Shown here: positions 7,862 to 18,968 of the stretch, piece by piece
Layout of the letters: each line of letters begins with the position of its first letter
How positions within the stretch are numbered: the stretch's first letter is position 1
Origin: Vibrio genomosp. F10 str. ZF-129
GTDB taxonomy: Bacteria > Pseudomonadota > Gammaproteobacteria > Enterobacterales > Vibrionaceae
Length of the DNA: 64,000 bases
NCBI RefSeq assembly: GCF_000287055.2
Contig: NZ_AJYQ02000010.1
Span: 62,001-126,000 of the forward strand
Reading direction: 5' to 3'
The notes under the pieces: generated by a model
What the model was told of the DNA's origin: nothing
The model's database searches: none
Seen by the model: only the letters and a program-made list of their open reading frames with translations
Program-made: the position numbers and the translations under genes

Positions 7862-9985
7862 TTACTCAGCGTCAGCAACTGGTGCTTCTTCTGCAGGCTT
7901 ATCTGCCGCTTCTTTCATGCTTAGACGTACACGGCCTTGACGGTCAATTTCAAGTACTTTAACTTTCACTTCTTGACCTTCAGTTAGGTAATCAGACACT
8001 TTCTCGATGCGCTTATCAGCGATTTGAGAAATGTGTACTAGGCCATCTTTACCAGGAAGGATATTAACGAATGCACCGAAATCAGCCAAACGAGCAACTT
8101 TACCTGTGTAGATAGTACCTACTTCAACTTCAGCGGTCAGAGCTTTAATGCGGTTGATGGCATCTTCAGCTTGCTCACCCGAGGTTGCAGCAATTTTAAC
8201 CGTACCGTCATCTTCAATTTCGATCGTTGTACCTGTCTCTTCACATAGAGAACGGATCACAGCGCCACCTTTACCAATCACATCACGGATCTTATCAGTG
8301 TTGATCTTCATTGTGTGGATGCGCGGAGCGAACTCTGAAATATCGTCACGAGCACCAGAGATAGCTTCATCCATAACAGTAAGGATGTGCTTACGCGCAC
8401 CTTGTGCTTGATTAAGAGCGATCTGCATAATCTCTTTCGTGATACCTTCGATTTTAATGTCCATTTGAAGCGCAGTGATACCATCGTTAGTACCTGCTAC
8501 TTTAAAGTCCATGTCACCTAGGTGATCTTCGTCGCCAAGGATGTCAGAAAGAACAACGAAGTCGTCACCTTCTTTAACCAGACCCATTGCGATACCCGCA
8601 ACAGAAGCTTTAATTGGAACACCAGCATCCATAAGCGCTAGAGAAGTACCACATACAGAAGCCATTGAAGAAGAACCGTTAGATTCAGTGATTTCCGATA
8701 CAACACGTACTGTGTATGGGAATTCTTCAATTGAAGGCATAACCGCTTGGATACCGCGCTTAGCCAGTTTACCGTGGCCGATTTCACGACGCTTTGGAGA
8801 ACCAACAAAACCCGTCTCACCTACACAGTATGGAGGGAAGTTGTAGTGTAGAAGGAAGTGGTCTTTCTTCTCACCCATTAGGCTATCGATGATTTGAGCA
8901 TCACGTTGTGTACCAAGCGTTGCTGTAACAAGTGCCTGAGTTTCACCACGAGTGAATAGAGAAGAACCGTGAGTACGTGGAAGAACACCAGTACGTACGT
9001 CTAGTGCGCGAACCATATCTTTTTCACGACCGTCGATACGTGGGTTACCCGCGATGATGCGGCTACGTACTACGTTTTTCTCTAGAGAACCCAACATGCC
9101 GCGGATTTCGCGCTCATCTAGGTTTTCGTCTTGCGCGAGAAGCGCTGCAACGGCTTCATTCTTAATGACGCCTACTTTCTCGTAACGCGCCATTTTTTCA
9201 GTAATTTGGTACGCTTCAGATAGACGTGCTTCAGCAAGTTCAGCAACTTGGGCTTTAAGCTCTGCGTTTACTTCTGGAGCAGTCCAATCCCAAGCTGGAG
9301 TCGCAACTTCAGCAGCAAATTCGTTGATCGCTTTGATGACAACTTGTTGTTGGTCGTGACCGTAAACAACAGCAGCAAGCATTTCTTCTTCTGATAGGTT
9401 ATCAGCTTCAGATTCAACCATAAGTACCGCGCCTTCAGTACCAGACACAACGAGGTCTAGTTTAGAGTTTTCAAGCTCAGTGTTTGAAGGGTTAAGAACA
9501 AGTTGACCGTCGATGTGACCAACACGTGCAGCACCGATTGGACCATTAAATGGAACGCCAGCGATAGAAAGTGCAGCAGACGTTGCGATCATAGTGATCA
9601 TGTCTGGGTTTACGTCAGGGTTGATAGAAACAACCGTCGCGATAACCTGAACTTCGTTTTTGAATGCACTTGGGAAAAGTGGACGAATTGGACGGTCAAT
9701 CAGACGCGCTGTTAGTGTCTCAGCTTCTGAAGGACGACCTTCACGCTTGAAGAAGCCACCAGGGATTTTACCTGCAGCGTAAGTACGCTCTTGGTAGTTT
9801 ACTGTTAGCGGGAAGAAATCTTGACCTGCAACCGCTTCTTTTTTAGCAACAACAGAAACGAATACGGATGTATCGTCCATAGTGGCCATTACAGCAGCAG
9901 TAGCTTGACGTGCGATAACGCCAGTTTCTAGCGTAACGGTGTGATTGCCGTATTGAAACGACTTTACAACTGGTTTTTCAAACAT
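7862..9985 (-). CDS. pnp: Polynucleotide phosphorylase (PNPase)
   Basis: A 707-residue 3'-5' phosphorolytic exoribonuclease, part of the RNA degradosome. It has two RNase PH-like domains (about 1-230 and 310-540), a KH domain (about 550-615) and an S1 domain (about 620-690). The catalytic region [19 protein letters not shown] is intact. The ATG start is the family start ([10 protein letters not shown]). It is downstream of rpsO, with a long leader containing an RNase III-type stem, which matches the known autoregulation of E. coli pnp. Confidence 0.98.
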   Translation of the reverse strand: MFEKPVVKSFQYGNHTVTLETGVIARQATAAVMATMDDTSVFVSVVAKKEAVAGQDFFPLTVNYQERTYAAGKIPGGFFKREGRPSEAETLTARLIDRPIRPLFPSAFKNEVQVIATVVSINPDVNPDMITMIATSAALSIAGVPFNGPIGAARVGHIDGQLVLNPSNTELENSKLDLVVSGTEGAVLMVESEADNLSEEEMLAAVVYGHDQQQVVIKAINEFAAEVATPAWDWTAPEVNAELKAQVAELAEARLSEAYQITEKMARYEKVGVIKNEAVAALLAQDENLDEREIRGMLGSLEKNVVRSRIIAGNPRIDGREKDMVRALDVRTGVLPRTHGSSLFTRGETQALVTATLGTQRDAQIIDSLMGEKKDHFLLHYNFPPYCVGETGFVGSPKRREIGHGKLAKRGIQAVMPSIEEFPYTVRVVSEITESNGSSSMASVCGTSLALMDAGVPIKASVAGIAMGLVKEGDDFVVLSDILGDEDHLGDMDFKVAGTNDGITALQMDIKIEGITKEIMQIALNQAQGARKHILTVMDEAISGARDDISEFAPRIHTMKINTDKIRDVIGKGGAVIRSLCEETGTTIEIEDDGTVKIAATSGEQAEDAINRIKALTAEVEVGTIYTGKVARLADFGAFVNILPGKDGLVHISQIADKRIEKVSDYLTEGQEVKVKVLEIDRQGRVRLSMKEAADKPAEEAPVADAE

Positions 9986-10276
9986 TATATATCCTTGATC
10001 TAAAGGGTAACTTTAGAATAAGTAAGTGACCGTTCAAGAGATTACCAATCGCGACTAGTGAAAAGAGACTAAGGATAACCAAACTATTAACCCAATCGCT
10101 TTTGAATAGTCGCGACCAATAGGCCGACATCTGTGACTGTAATTCTTGAACAAATTTATGTGCCTAGTGCAAGAGCATGATAGGCGAGGCGTAGTATAAA
10201 CTATATGAGCGGTGTTTTGCTATGATCGGTTACTTTGTCCTAAAAAAAAGCATGGTTTTACTGAATTTTAGGCAAC
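9986..10276 (-). promoter_or_regulatory. pnp leader region
   Basis: No gene is seen in the 343 nt between pnp and rpsO. The part between the rpsO terminator and pnp should be the pnp leader and promoter. Its main element is an imperfect long stem: 10049-10057 pairs perfectly with 10107-10115 (TCGCGACTA/TAGTCGCGA) and pairing continues, with mismatches, to about 10068/10096. In E. coli RNase III cuts such a stem and PNPase then acts on it to repress its own synthesis. The same mechanism is inferred here. Confidence 0.6.
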
Positions 10277-10300
10277 AAAAAAGGGGCATATAGCCCCTTT
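10277..10300 (-). terminator. Terminator of rpsO
   Basis: GGGGC (10283-10287) and GCCCC (10293-10297) around a 5-nt loop, with six Ts on the minus strand. It lies 29 nt after rpsO. Read-through into pnp is likely, as in E. coli. Confidence 0.8.
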
Positions 10301-10328
10301 CTAAACAAACTTTCTATGCAGCTACTAA

Positions 10329-10598
10329 TTAGCGACGTAGACCTTGACGTTTGATTAGATCTTGGTAACGAGCTAGGTCTTTGCCTTTCAAGTAATCAAG
10401 AAGTTTACGACGGCTAGATACCATGCGTAGAAGACCACGACGGCTGTGGTGATCGCCTTTGTGAGCTTTAAAGTGACCTTGAAGGTGGTTGATAGAAGCA
10501 GTAAGTAGTGCTACTTGTACTTCTGGTGAACCAGTGTCGCCTTCAGATTGTGCGTATTCTGCAACGATTGCTGCTTTAGTTTCTGCATTCAGAGACAT
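10329..10598 (-). CDS. rpsO: 30S ribosomal protein S15
   Basis: An 89-residue S15 protein, a primary binder of 16S rRNA in the 30S platform. It is full length and begins [21 protein letters not shown] ribosome-binding site (AGGAGAG) precedes the ATG. A near-consensus promoter lies about 75 nt upstream and a terminator follows. Confidence 0.98.
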   Translation of the reverse strand: MSLNAETKAAIVAEYAQSEGDTGSPEVQVALLTASINHLQGHFKAHKGDHHSRRGLLRMVSSRRKLLDYLKGKDLARYQDLIKRQGLRR

Positions 10599-10671
10599 AA
10601 TGCTCTCCTAATAAGAGTAGGTTTATAGTTGTAGCAGCCAATCTCTGATTCAGCCACTACGCGAAGCGCGG

Positions 10672-10700
10672 ATTATAGGGGAATCTAGATACTATGGCAA
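10672..10700 (-). promoter_or_regulatory. Sigma70 promoter of rpsO
   Basis: On the minus strand, TTGCCA (10695-10700) and TATAAT (10672-10677) with a 17-bp spacer. The -10 is perfect and the -35 matches 4 of 6 positions. Confidence 0.8.
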
Positions 10701-10819
10701 CTGAATATAACAACGGAATACCTTCCCTTGCCCACTCTATCGATTAAAGAGTATTTGCGCTCAATTTTTTCATGTTAAACTTAGGCTTAACACCTTTAAA
10801 TAAATCATTAGGATCACAC

Positions 10820-11515
10820 ATGAAAATCGGCATCATTGGCGCTATGGAACAAGAAGTTACCATCCTTAAGCAGGCAATATCTAACTGTAAAGAAGTCAGT
10901 AAAGCGGGCTGCAACTTCTTCTCGGGTGAGCTTAACGGTGTTGATGTCGTGCTTTTACAGTCGGGCATTGGTAAAGTCGCTGCCGCTATTGGTACCACCA
11001 TTTTACTTGATGAATATCAGCCAGACGTTGTCATCAATACCGGCTCTGCGGGTGGTTTTGACTCTACTCTCAATTTAGGCGATGTCGTCATCTCTACTGA
11101 AGTTCGTCATCACGATGCTGATGTGACCGCTTTTGGCTACGAAATTGGTCAAATGGCGGGACAGCCTGCTGCCTTTCTTGCCGATTCAAATCTAATGGAC
11201 ATTGCAGAAAGAGCACTGGCACAAATGGAAGACAAACACGCAGTTCGAGGCCTAATTTGTACTGGTGATGCCTTTGTTTGTAGCGCAGAGCGTCAAGCGT
11301 TTATTCGCACACATTTCCCGACGGTTATTGCGGTCGAAATGGAAGCCTCTGCCATTGCTCAGACTTGTCATCAGTTTAATGTTCCTTTTGTTGTGGTTCG
11401 TGCTATTTCTGATGTTGCCGATAAAGAGTCTCCAATGAGTTTTGAAGAGTTCCTACCTCTTGCAGCACAAAGCTCTTCAGAGATGGTGATAAAAATGGTT
11501 CAACTGCTTAAATAG
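10820..11515 (+). CDS. mtnN: 5'-methylthioadenosine/S-adenosylhomocysteine nucleosidase
   Basis: A 231-residue PNP/UDP-phosphorylase-fold enzyme that cleaves adenine from MTA, SAH and 5'-deoxyadenosine. SAH detoxification also feeds the S-ribosylhomocysteine route to autoinducer-2. The motif around [12 protein letters not shown] and the RAISDVAD segment are family signatures. The start [13 protein letters not shown] (10820) has an AGGA site; an earlier in-frame ATG (10772) would add 16 unmatched residues. cbiB follows 15 nt later. Confidence 0.97.
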   Translation: MKIGIIGAMEQEVTILKQAISNCKEVSKAGCNFFSGELNGVDVVLLQSGIGKVAAAIGTTILLDEYQPDVVINTGSAGGFDSTLNLGDVVISTEVRHHDADVTAFGYEIGQMAGQPAAFLADSNLMDIAERALAQMEDKHAVRGLICTGDAFVCSAERQAFIRTHFPTVIAVEMEASAIAQTCHQFNVPFVVVRAISDVADKESPMSFEEFLPLAAQSSSEMVIKMVQLLK

Positions 11516-11530
11516 TTAACGACGGATATC

Positions 11531-12484
11531 ATGGAAGAGATTTTTAGTCAGTTCTATTCAAATGGAGTGCTCCTCGTCATGTGGGGAGCCTTATTATTTC
11601 ATCTGCTTATCCCAATTCCTAGAAGCGCTCACCCTACGACACTGTGGCATAAGTTTGCAGAGCAACTCGCTGAAAAAGTAAACGTCAATAATCACTACTC
11701 ACAGAGTTTGATTTCCGGCACGCTTGCTTGGTTACTAATGGTCATCCCAACGATTCTCGTGCTGTGGGCGCTAAAACCATTGGTGTGGCAACCTCAGTTA
11801 TTTGAATTGGCTTTACTGCTACTTGCCCTAGATTGGCGCAGCAATGAAGTCCTTGCAAATGGGCTGACTAAGGCACTCGCTCATGACGATAAATCGACGG
11901 CTAGATCCTTGCTTTCCCCGGTACTCAACCGAGACACAAGTCGCTTGTCAGCTTTAGGGCTTGGTAAAGCTGGGGCTGAAACCATCATTATGGGTTATGG
12001 GCGAAATGTGGTGTGTGTACTTTTTTGGTACGCAATCGGCGGTGGAAGCGGCGCTTTAATCTATCGACTATCGGCGGAACTGGCGAGAGCGTGGTCTCCT
12101 TCTCGTTCCGAATTCTCCCCTTTTGGCCTAGCGGTAACCCGAGCTGTCGCACTCTTAGACTTTATCCCTTTACGACTGTTTGCACTGTTTGTTGTGTGTG
12201 GAAATAAAGCCGTTTACACCTTTAAAGCTATGCTGACTCAAAGCTCGTCTTGGCCGTCACCTGGCCCTGCTTGGTTGCTCACTGCCGTCGGTAACAAACT
12301 GGAGCTTTCTCTAGGTGGCCCTGCCATTTATGAAAATCGCAAAAGTGTACGAGTCAAAATAGGTGGCCGTATTGCTCCCTCGGCGATTCATTTATCACAA
12401 ATACAAACGCTCGTTGCGTGGCGTGTTTTCGCATGGACACTCATTCAAAGCGTGATTCTTTTCCTTTTATACCAAGGCGTTTAG
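11531..12484 (+). CDS. cbiB: CbiB/CobD-family cobalamin biosynthesis membrane protein
   Basis: A 317-residue membrane protein of the CbiB/CobD family (adenosylcobinamide-phosphate synthase, which attaches aminopropanol to the corrin ring). At least four hydrophobic segments are visible. It ends one base before btuF begins (12485), so the two are probably translationally coupled. No de novo corrin genes are in the window, so a salvage role is the likeliest. The exact substrate is inferred from the family. Confidence 0.82.
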   Translation: MEEIFSQFYSNGVLLVMWGALLFHLLIPIPRSAHPTTLWHKFAEQLAEKVNVNNHYSQSLISGTLAWLLMVIPTILVLWALKPLVWQPQLFELALLLLALDWRSNEVLANGLTKALAHDDKSTARSLLSPVLNRDTSRLSALGLGKAGAETIIMGYGRNVVCVLFWYAIGGGSGALIYRLSAELARAWSPSRSEFSPFGLAVTRAVALLDFIPLRLFALFVVCGNKAVYTFKAMLTQSSSWPSPGPAWLLTAVGNKLELSLGGPAIYENRKSVRVKIGGRIAPSAIHLSQIQTLVAWRVFAWTLIQSVILFLLYQGV

Positions 12485-13306
12485 ATGTTTCGTTTCACCT
12501 CGATAGTCCCACTGCTTATAACGACTTCTGTTGTCTCCGCTCCGGTAGAAAGAGTCATAGCGCTCGCGCCTCATGCGACAGAAATTGCCTTTGCAGCAGG
12601 GCTTGGCGATAAGCTCATCGCGGTGAGTGCCATGAGCGACTACCCAGAACAAGCTCAATCCCTTGAAAAAGTCGCCAACTATCAAGGCATGAAACTCGAG
12701 CGGATTATTGCCCTTCAACCGGATCTCATTATTGCTTGGCCATCAGGCAACCCAAAGAAAGAACTCGAGATGCTTCGTCAATTTGGTTTCACTATCTATG
12801 ATTCACACACCAAGACGCTCAGTGACATTGCAGACAATATCGACGATCTCAGTGAGTTTAGCGATAACCCGAAATTGGGTCGAGCCCAAGCAAAAGCGTT
12901 TAGAGATCAACTTGCGGCCCTATCACAACGTTACGATGTAAAAGACCCAGTGAGTTATTTTTATCAGCTCAATGAAAAGCCAATTATTACTGTTGCTCAA
13001 GGGCATTGGCCAAGTGAAGTTTTCTCTTTTTGTGGCGGAGTGAATGTCTTTGAACACAGTGCAACTTCATACCCGCAGGTGGGTATAGAACAAGTGGTGG
13101 TTGCACAGCCAGAAGCGCTGTTTTTATCTGAACACGCCCTTAGCGATGGAAGCATGTGGCACCCTTGGAAAGACCAACTCTCTGCGATAGAGAATAATGC
13201 CATGTGGACACTCAACTCAGACTTTATCAACCGACCAACCCCAAGAACCCTCGGTGCAGTTAAGCAAGTGTGTGAACACTTACAATCCATTCGCGAAAAA
13301 CGCTAA
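12485..13306 (+). CDS. btuF: BtuF, periplasmic vitamin B12-binding protein
   Basis: A 273-residue ABC solute-binding protein of the helical-backbone (cluster A-II) type. The N-terminus is a short signal peptide (about 1-18), and mature-protein features such as ERVIALAPHATEIAFAAG match BtuF. It passes cobalamin to BtuCD, which is not in this window. It directly follows cbiB with no gap, forming a B12 salvage pair. Confidence 0.92.
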   Translation: MFRFTSIVPLLITTSVVSAPVERVIALAPHATEIAFAAGLGDKLIAVSAMSDYPEQAQSLEKVANYQGMKLERIIALQPDLIIAWPSGNPKKELEMLRQFGFTIYDSHTKTLSDIADNIDDLSEFSDNPKLGRAQAKAFRDQLAALSQRYDVKDPVSYFYQLNEKPIITVAQGHWPSEVFSFCGGVNVFEHSATSYPQVGIEQVVVAQPEALFLSEHALSDGSMWHPWKDQLSAIENNAMWTLNSDFINRPTPRTLGAVKQVCEHLQSIREKR

Positions 13307-13374
13307 CGCTTTAGTAGAGAATTTCGTACAATTTCCGCCTAAATGTTCCCACTATTAAATGAGTAATCTGTCTC

Positions 13375-13995
13375 ATGGATTCCATGCTGCTCTATCTATT
13401 TGATCTTTTTGGCACGGCCATTTTTGCTATATCAGGTGTTCTTCTCGCTGGCCGACTAAAAATGGACCCGTTTGGTGTGGTCGTATTGGGAAGTGTCACC
13501 GCGATTGGCGGGGGGACGATTCGTGACATGGCGCTCGGTGCTACGCCTGTTTTTTGGATTACAGACACCACTTATCTGTGGGTCATTTTTATTACCTGCC
13601 TTGTCACTATGCTTATTGTACGTCGGCCAAAACGAGTCGCCTGGTGGATACTCCCGGTATGTGATGCAATTGGTTTGGGCGTTTTTGTCGGCATTGGTGT
13701 GGAAAAATCGTTGATATATCAAGACTCTGCTATGGTTGCCGTCATCATGGGGGTCATTACCGGCTGCGGTGGAGGCATCATTCGAGATATGCTCGCACGC
13801 GAAGTTCCAATGGTCTTGCGTAGCGAAGTCTATGCTACTGCGTGTATTGTGGGTGGTATTTTTCATACCGTCGGGCTGTCTATGGGCTACGACTCTACAA
13901 CGGCCTTTCTCGCAGGCTTAATCTCTACGCTAGCCATTCGTTTAGGCGCAATTCGTTGGCACTTATCTTTGCCTACTTTCGCATTAGGCAAGTAA
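13375..13995 (+). CDS. YicG/UPF0126 (TRIC-like) membrane protein
   Basis: A 206-residue protein with about seven hydrophobic segments. It has two related halves, each with a glycine-rich GGG(T/I)IRDM motif (near residues 44 and 127). This is the UPF0126 family, related by structure to trimeric intracellular cation channels. Channel activity is a family inference. The gene lies 68 nt after btuF on the same strand and could be co-transcribed, but a separate promoter cannot be excluded. Confidence 0.88.
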   Translation: MDSMLLYLFDLFGTAIFAISGVLLAGRLKMDPFGVVVLGSVTAIGGGTIRDMALGATPVFWITDTTYLWVIFITCLVTMLIVRRPKRVAWWILPVCDAIGLGVFVGIGVEKSLIYQDSAMVAVIMGVITGCGGGIIRDMLAREVPMVLRSEVYATACIVGGIFHTVGLSMGYDSTTAFLAGLISTLAIRLGAIRWHLSLPTFALGK

Positions 13996-14093
13996 AACAC
14001 ATCTCGATAAATATCTTTCAGAGTATAAAAAGACGGTATTAACACACAATGGCTACCGTCATTGTCGTTGTCTTAATTGAGTCTACTAAATTA

Positions 14094-14119
14094 CAAGCCC
14101 GCTCAAATGAGCGGGCTTG
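14094..14119 (-). terminator. Hairpin at the end of carB, probable terminator
   Basis: An 11-bp perfect stem (14094-14104 with 14109-14119, GC-rich core GCCCGCTC) around AAAT. On the minus strand only a weak U-tract follows (TTGTAATTT). It also lies downstream of the UPF0126 gene on the plus strand and may serve both. Confidence 0.6.
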
Positions 14120-14140
14120 ACCGATATAACCTAAGTTAGA

Positions 14141-17100
14141 TTATGCTTCGTTTGCTTTTACTTGTGCGTGTAGCTCTTGCACTGAAGTAACCGACGTTTT
14201 TGCATCTGCTGTATGAGCCATACAGGTTGCAAATGCCGCATTTAACGTTGTTGTGTAGTTCACTTTCTCCGCTAATGCACCACGACGAAGGACTTTCGAA
14301 TCTTCAATCGCTTGACGACCAGCTGCTGTGTTCACAATGTAGGTGTATTCATTGTTCTTGATACGGTCAAGAATATGAGGACGACCTTCGTGTACTTTAT
14401 TCACTAGGCGTGGGTTAATACCCGCTTCGCCAAGAATAACCGCCGTACCGTGAGTCGCATCTAACTGATAACCCAACTTAGTTAGCTTAGAAGCTAGATC
14501 AACAACACGCTCTTTATCGCCTTCACGTACAGAAAGAAGTGCACGTCCACCTTCAGGGTAAATGTTACCACAACCCAGTTCAGCTTTAGAGTATGCTTCT
14601 GCAAATGTCGCACCCACGCCCATCACTTCACCAGTAGAGCGCATTTCTGGGCCTAACAGTGGGTCAACACCAGGGAACTTGTTGAATGGAAGTACAACTT
14701 CTTTCACTGAGTAGTAAGGTGGGATGATTTCTTTCGTAAAGCCTTGAGACTCTAGAGATTGACCCGCCATTACACGAGCGGCAATCTTAGCGATAGGCGC
14801 GCCAGTTGCTTTAGATACGAATGGAACCGTACGTGCTGCACGAGGGTTAACCTCGATTAGATACACTTCATTGTTCTTCACAGCGAACTGAGTATTCATT
14901 AGGCCACGAACACCGAGCTCAAATGCCAACTTTTCAACTTGCTCGCGCATGACATCTTGGATTTCTTCGCTAAGCGTGTATGCAGGCAAAGAACATGCTG
15001 AGTCACCAGAGTGAACGCCCGCTTGTTCGATGTGCTCCATAATACCGCCGATAACAACGCGCTCACCATCACAAATCGCATCTACATCCACTTCAACAGC
15101 GTCATCTAGGAAGCTATCAAGCAGTACTGGAGATTCGTTTGAAACGCTGACCGCTTCGTTGAAGTAGCGACGTAGATCTTGCTCGTCGTAGACGATTTCC
15201 ATCGCACGACCACCAAGTACATAAGAAGGACGAACAACTAATGGGAATCCGATTTCACGAGATTTCTCTACCGCTTGCTCCATTGTTGTTACGGTTGCGT
15301 TTTGTGGTTGAAGTAGGCCTAGACGGTCAACAGCAACTTGGAAACGCTCACGGTCTTCTGCACGGTCAATAGCGTCTGGGCTAGTACCGATAATAGGAAC
15401 ACCGGCAGCTTCAAGCTCACGAGCTAGTTTAAGTGGAGTTTGACCACCGTATTGAACAATAACGCCTTTAGGCTTTTCAACACGTACGATGGCAAGTACA
15501 TCTTCCAGAGTTACCGGTTCAAAGTACAAGCGGTCAGACGTATCGTAGTCTGTAGAAACCGTCTCAGGGTTACAGTTAACCATGATAGTTTCGTAGCCAT
15601 CTTCACGTAGCGCTAGTGATGCGTGTACACAACAGTAGTCAAATTCAATACCTTGGCCGATACGGTTTGGACCGCCACCTAAGATCATGATTTTTTCTTT
15701 GTCTGTAGGGTTTGCTTCACACTCTTCATCGTAAGATGAGTACATGTAAGCCGTATCAGAAGAGAACTCAGCCGCACACGTATCTACACGCTTGTACACT
15801 GGGTGAATATCGTATTGGTCACGCAGACGACGAATTTCACTTTCAGCAACCCCTAAAATCTTAGATAGGCGTGCATCAGCAAAACCTTTACGCTTAAGCT
15901 TGTTCAATACATCTTTATTTAAACCAGCAAAACCGTTCGCTTTAACTTGCTGTTCAAGTAGAACAATGTCTTCAATTTGAACCAAGAACCAGCGGTCGAT
16001 TTGCGTTAGGTTGAATACGCCATCTACCGACATGCCAGCACGGAATGCGTCAGCGATGTACCAAATTCGGTCTGAACCTGCTTCTTTAAGCTCATGACGA
16101 ATCGTTGTTAGCGCATCGGGTGCATCTAGATCAACCATTTCATCGAAGCCTGTCGCGCCAACTTCTAGACCGCGAAGTGCTTTCTGTAAAGATTCTTGTT
16201 GGTTACGGCCGATAGCCATCACTTCCCCAACCGACTTCATTTGCGTCGTTAGACGGTCGTTAGCCCCTGCAAATTTCTCGAAGTTAAAACGAGGAATCTT
16301 AGTCACTACGTAGTCGATTGTTGGTTCGAATGATGCTGGCGTTGCGCCGCCAGTGATGTCGTTCATTAGCTCGTCTAGCGTGAAGCCAACAGCCAGTTTC
16401 GCTGCAATCTTAGCGATTGGGAAACCCGTAGCTTTAGATGCTAGAGCAGAAGAGCGAGATACACGTGGGTTCATCTCGATGATAACCATACGGCCATCTT
16501 TCGGGTTGATACCAAACTGTACGTTTGAACCACCTGTTTCAACACCAATCTCACGCAGAACAGCTAGAGATGCGTTACGCATTAATTGGTATTCTTTGTC
16601 TGTCAGCGTTTGCGCTGGAGCCACGGTGATTGAGTCACCCGTGTGAATACCCATTGGGTCGAAGTTTTCAATCGCACATACGATGATACAGTTATCGTTT
16701 TTATCGCGAACCACTTCCATCTCGTACTCTTTCCAACCGATAAGAGACTCATCGATTAGAAGCTCGTTGGTTGGAGATAAGTCCAAACCACGACGACAGA
16801 TTTCTTCGAATTCTTCTTTGTTATAAGCGATACCACCGCCAGTACCACCCATTGTAAATGACGGACGAATGATACAAGGGAAGCCAACCATTTCTTGAAC
16901 TTTGTACGCTTCTTCCATGGTTTTCGCAGTATCGGCCACTGGACACTCAAGGCCAATTGCTTTCATTGCTTTATCAAAGCGAGAACGGTCTTCGGCTTTA
17001 TCGATAGCGTCAGCCGTTGCACCAATCATTTCTACGCCGAATTCTTTAAGAACGCCGTATTTTTCAAGATCAAGCGCGCAGTTCAATGCAGTTTGACCAC

Positions 17101-17371
17101 CCATAGTAGGTAGAACTGCATCTGGCTTTTCTTTTGCGATGATATTACGAACAACTTCCCATTGAATAGGTTCAATGTAAGTTGCGTCCGCCATATCTGG
17201 GTCAGTCATGATGGTTGCAGGGTTCGAGTTAACAAGAATAACTCGGTAACCTTCTTCACGAAGCGCTTTACAAGCTTGAGCACCAGAGTAATCAAACTCA
17301 CAGGCTTGACCGATAACAATCGGACCAGCACCTAGAATTAGAATACTTTTAATGTCAGTACGTTTTGGCAT
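14141..17371 (-). CDS. carB: Carbamoyl-phosphate synthase, large subunit
   Basis: A 1076-residue enzyme with duplicated ATP-grasp halves. It makes carbamoyl phosphate from bicarbonate, ammonia (channelled from CarA) and two ATP, for arginine and pyrimidine synthesis. The N-terminal half begins with [20 protein letters not shown] and the second half with [20 protein letters not shown] near residue 560. A C-terminal MGS-like allosteric domain occupies about 940-1076. It starts 16 nt after carA. Confidence 0.99.
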   Translation of the reverse strand: MPKRTDIKSILILGAGPIVIGQACEFDYSGAQACKALREEGYRVILVNSNPATIMTDPDMADATYIEPIQWEVVRNIIAKEKPDAVLPTMGGQTALNCALDLEKYGVLKEFGVEMIGATADAIDKAEDRSRFDKAMKAIGLECPVADTAKTMEEAYKVQEMVGFPCIIRPSFTMGGTGGGIAYNKEEFEEICRRGLDLSPTNELLIDESLIGWKEYEMEVVRDKNDNCIIVCAIENFDPMGIHTGDSITVAPAQTLTDKEYQLMRNASLAVLREIGVETGGSNVQFGINPKDGRMVIIEMNPRVSRSSALASKATGFPIAKIAAKLAVGFTLDELMNDITGGATPASFEPTIDYVVTKIPRFNFEKFAGANDRLTTQMKSVGEVMAIGRNQQESLQKALRGLEVGATGFDEMVDLDAPDALTTIRHELKEAGSDRIWYIADAFRAGMSVDGVFNLTQIDRWFLVQIEDIVLLEQQVKANGFAGLNKDVLNKLKRKGFADARLSKILGVAESEIRRLRDQYDIHPVYKRVDTCAAEFSSDTAYMYSSYDEECEANPTDKEKIMILGGGPNRIGQGIEFDYCCVHASLALREDGYETIMVNCNPETVSTDYDTSDRLYFEPVTLEDVLAIVRVEKPKGVIVQYGGQTPLKLARELEAAGVPIIGTSPDAIDRAEDRERFQVAVDRLGLLQPQNATVTTMEQAVEKSREIGFPLVVRPSYVLGGRAMEIVYDEQDLRRYFNEAVSVSNESPVLLDSFLDDAVEVDVDAICDGERVVIGGIMEHIEQAGVHSGDSACSLPAYTLSEEIQDVMREQVEKLAFELGVRGLMNTQFAVKNNEVYLIEVNPRAARTVPFVSKATGAPIAKIAARVMAGQSLESQGFTKEIIPPYYSVKEVVLPFNKFPGVDPLLGPEMRSTGEVMGVGATFAEAYSKAELGCGNIYPEGGRALLSVREGDKERVVDLASKLTKLGYQLDATHGTAVILGEAGINPRLVNKVHEGRPHILDRIKNNEYTYIVNTAAGRQAIEDSKVLRRGALAEKVNYTTTLNAAFATCMAHTADAKTSVTSVQELHAQVKANEA

Positions 17372-17387
17372 TGTCTACTACTCCGAA

Positions 17388-18527
17388 TTAAGCGGTGTGC
17401 TGTTTAATTAAATCAATAAAGTGGTCGAATAACGGCGCTGCGTCTTCTGGACCAGGACTTGCTTCAGGGTGACCCTGGAAGCTAAACGCTGGTTTATCTG
17501 TACGATGGATGCCCTGTAGAGAACCATCAAACAGTGATTTGTGCGTCGCGCGCAGAGTCTCTGGAAGGGTTTCTTCGTCAGCAGCAAAGCCGTGGTTTTG
17601 CGAAGTAATCATCACAACATCACGATCTAAATCTTTAACTGGGTGATTGGCACCATGATGACCAAACTTCATTTTCACCGTTTGCGCACCGGATGCTAAC
17701 GCTAGGATTTGGTGTCCTAAACAGATGCCAAAAATTGGCAAACCTTTATCTAGAAATACCTTTGTCGCTTCAATAGCGTAGTCACACGGAGCCGGGTCAC
17801 CTGGGCCGTTTGAAAGGAATACGCCATCAGGGTTTAACGCTAGCACTTCTTCAGCAGAGGTTTGAGCCGGTACAACCGTTAAGCGGCAGCCTCGGTCGAC
17901 AAGCATGCGCAAGATGTTTCGTTTTGCTCCAAAATCGTAGGCAACAACGTGGTATGGCAATTCGCTGTCGTCTTTCGCTTCAGGAAGGCCACCCGTAAGC
18001 GTCCACGAACCTTGTTTCCATTGATACGCTTCTTTTGTTGTAACCTCTTTCGCAAGATCCATACCTTTTAAACCAGGAAACTCTTTTGCTTTAACCAATG
18101 CTAATGCTTCATCAATATTGCTGCCAGCAACAATACATCCGTTCTGAGCGCCTTTTTCACGCAAAATACGCGTTAGTTTGCGAGTATCGATCTCAGCAAT
18201 GCCAACAATATTTTGCGATTTAAGGTAATCAGAAAGAGAACGTTCGTTGCGGAAATTAGAAGCTAAAAGAGGGAGGTCGCGAATGACGAGGCCTTGAGCA
18301 TGAATCGCTGAGGATTCTTCGTCTTCGGAATTGGTTCCGGTGTTACCAATATGAGGATAAGTAAGAGTGACAATTTGTTGAGAATAGGAAGGATCAGTGA
18401 GGATTTCTTGGTACCCCGTCATCGAGGTGTTAAAAACGACTTCACCAACAGCGGAACCATCTGCGCCGATTGATTCACCGTGGAATACTGTCCCATCTTC
18501 TAGGACTAGCAGTGCTGACTTAATCAA
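17388..18527 (-). CDS. carA: Carbamoyl-phosphate synthase, small subunit
   Basis: A 379-residue glutaminase subunit. The N-terminal CPSase_sm domain is followed by a class I glutamine amidotransferase domain with the nucleophile motif GICLGHQ (near residue 268) and a GHPEASPGP segment containing the catalytic His and Glu. The start codon is TTG (18525-18527), giving [12 protein letters not shown] as in E. coli CarA, which also uses TTG. A GGAGG site lies five bases upstream. Two ArgR-type boxes and a near-consensus promoter precede it. Confidence 0.98.
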   Translation of the reverse strand: MIKSALLVLEDGTVFHGESIGADGSAVGEVVFNTSMTGYQEILTDPSYSQQIVTLTYPHIGNTGTNSEDEESSAIHAQGLVIRDLPLLASNFRNERSLSDYLKSQNIVGIAEIDTRKLTRILREKGAQNGCIVAGSNIDEALALVKAKEFPGLKGMDLAKEVTTKEAYQWKQGSWTLTGGLPEAKDDSELPYHVVAYDFGAKRNILRMLVDRGCRLTVVPAQTSAEEVLALNPDGVFLSNGPGDPAPCDYAIEATKVFLDKGLPIFGICLGHQILALASGAQTVKMKFGHHGANHPVKDLDRDVVMITSQNHGFAADEETLPETLRATHKSLFDGSLQGIHRTDKPAFSFQGHPEASPGPEDAAPLFDHFIDLIKQHTA

Positions 18528-18535
18528 GGCAACCT

Positions 18536-18574
18536 CCAGAATAAAAATGCATTAAAAACGAATTAATTTGCAAT
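18536..18574 (-). promoter_or_regulatory. Tandem ArgR boxes of carAB
   Basis: Two 18-bp ARG-box-like sequences are separated by exactly 3 bp, the usual ArgR operator layout. On the minus strand the gene-proximal core is TGCATTTTTATTCT (8 of 10 arm positions, box 18536-18553) and the distal core is TGCAAATTAATTCG (7 of 10, box 18557-18574). The proximal box overlaps the carA ribosome-binding site. A TAGAAT (18573-18578) touching the distal box may be the -10 of an arginine-controlled promoter. Confidence 0.7.
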
Positions 18575-18632
18575 TCTACCTTCCTTTTAGCTGAAAATCA
18601 GCGTTTTTATGGAAATTAGACAAATTGGCGGT

Positions 18633-18661
18633 ATTCTAATTATGGTTGTGATACGTGTCAA
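18633..18661 (-). promoter_or_regulatory. Upstream sigma70 promoter of carAB
   Basis: A perfect TTGACA (18656-18661) and TAGAAT (18633-18638) with a 17-bp spacer on the minus strand. It lies about 60 bp upstream of the ARG boxes and would be the equivalent of the E. coli pyrimidine-controlled P1. Confidence 0.75.
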
Positions 18662-18968
18662 GTTTTACTATAAACAAATTACTACTTTACTAGGGTAGTA
18701 GCACTTTTCTCATTAAAGCGGTTAAAAAAACAAGTTTGGAAGCAAGTCATCTCAATAAATCACTCCAAATATAGAAATACTCATCATAAATATAGCAGAG
18801 CACCCAAGAAGGCGTGGATTTAAAAAAGCAAACGTTCAACAACACAAGATAACCTATATTTTTAGGTGACTCAGGGAGAAAAACAAGTGAGACACTCAAA
18901 ACGAATAGAGAAAACAGGTAAAACAAGGAGAATTTAAGTGATATGCCGAATGATTTATTGATGCGATG
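18662..18968. other. AT-rich intergenic stretch between carA and dapB, no gene seen
   Basis: About 300 nt upstream of the carAB promoter and downstream of dapB. No coding pattern, tRNA or strong terminator is visible. It may hold upstream control sites for carAB. Confidence 0.5.

Noticed and set aside
13456-13866. 136-codon open frame on the minus strand inside the UPF0126 gene.
   Set aside because: Composition is that of a shadow frame, and the plus-strand gene is conserved.
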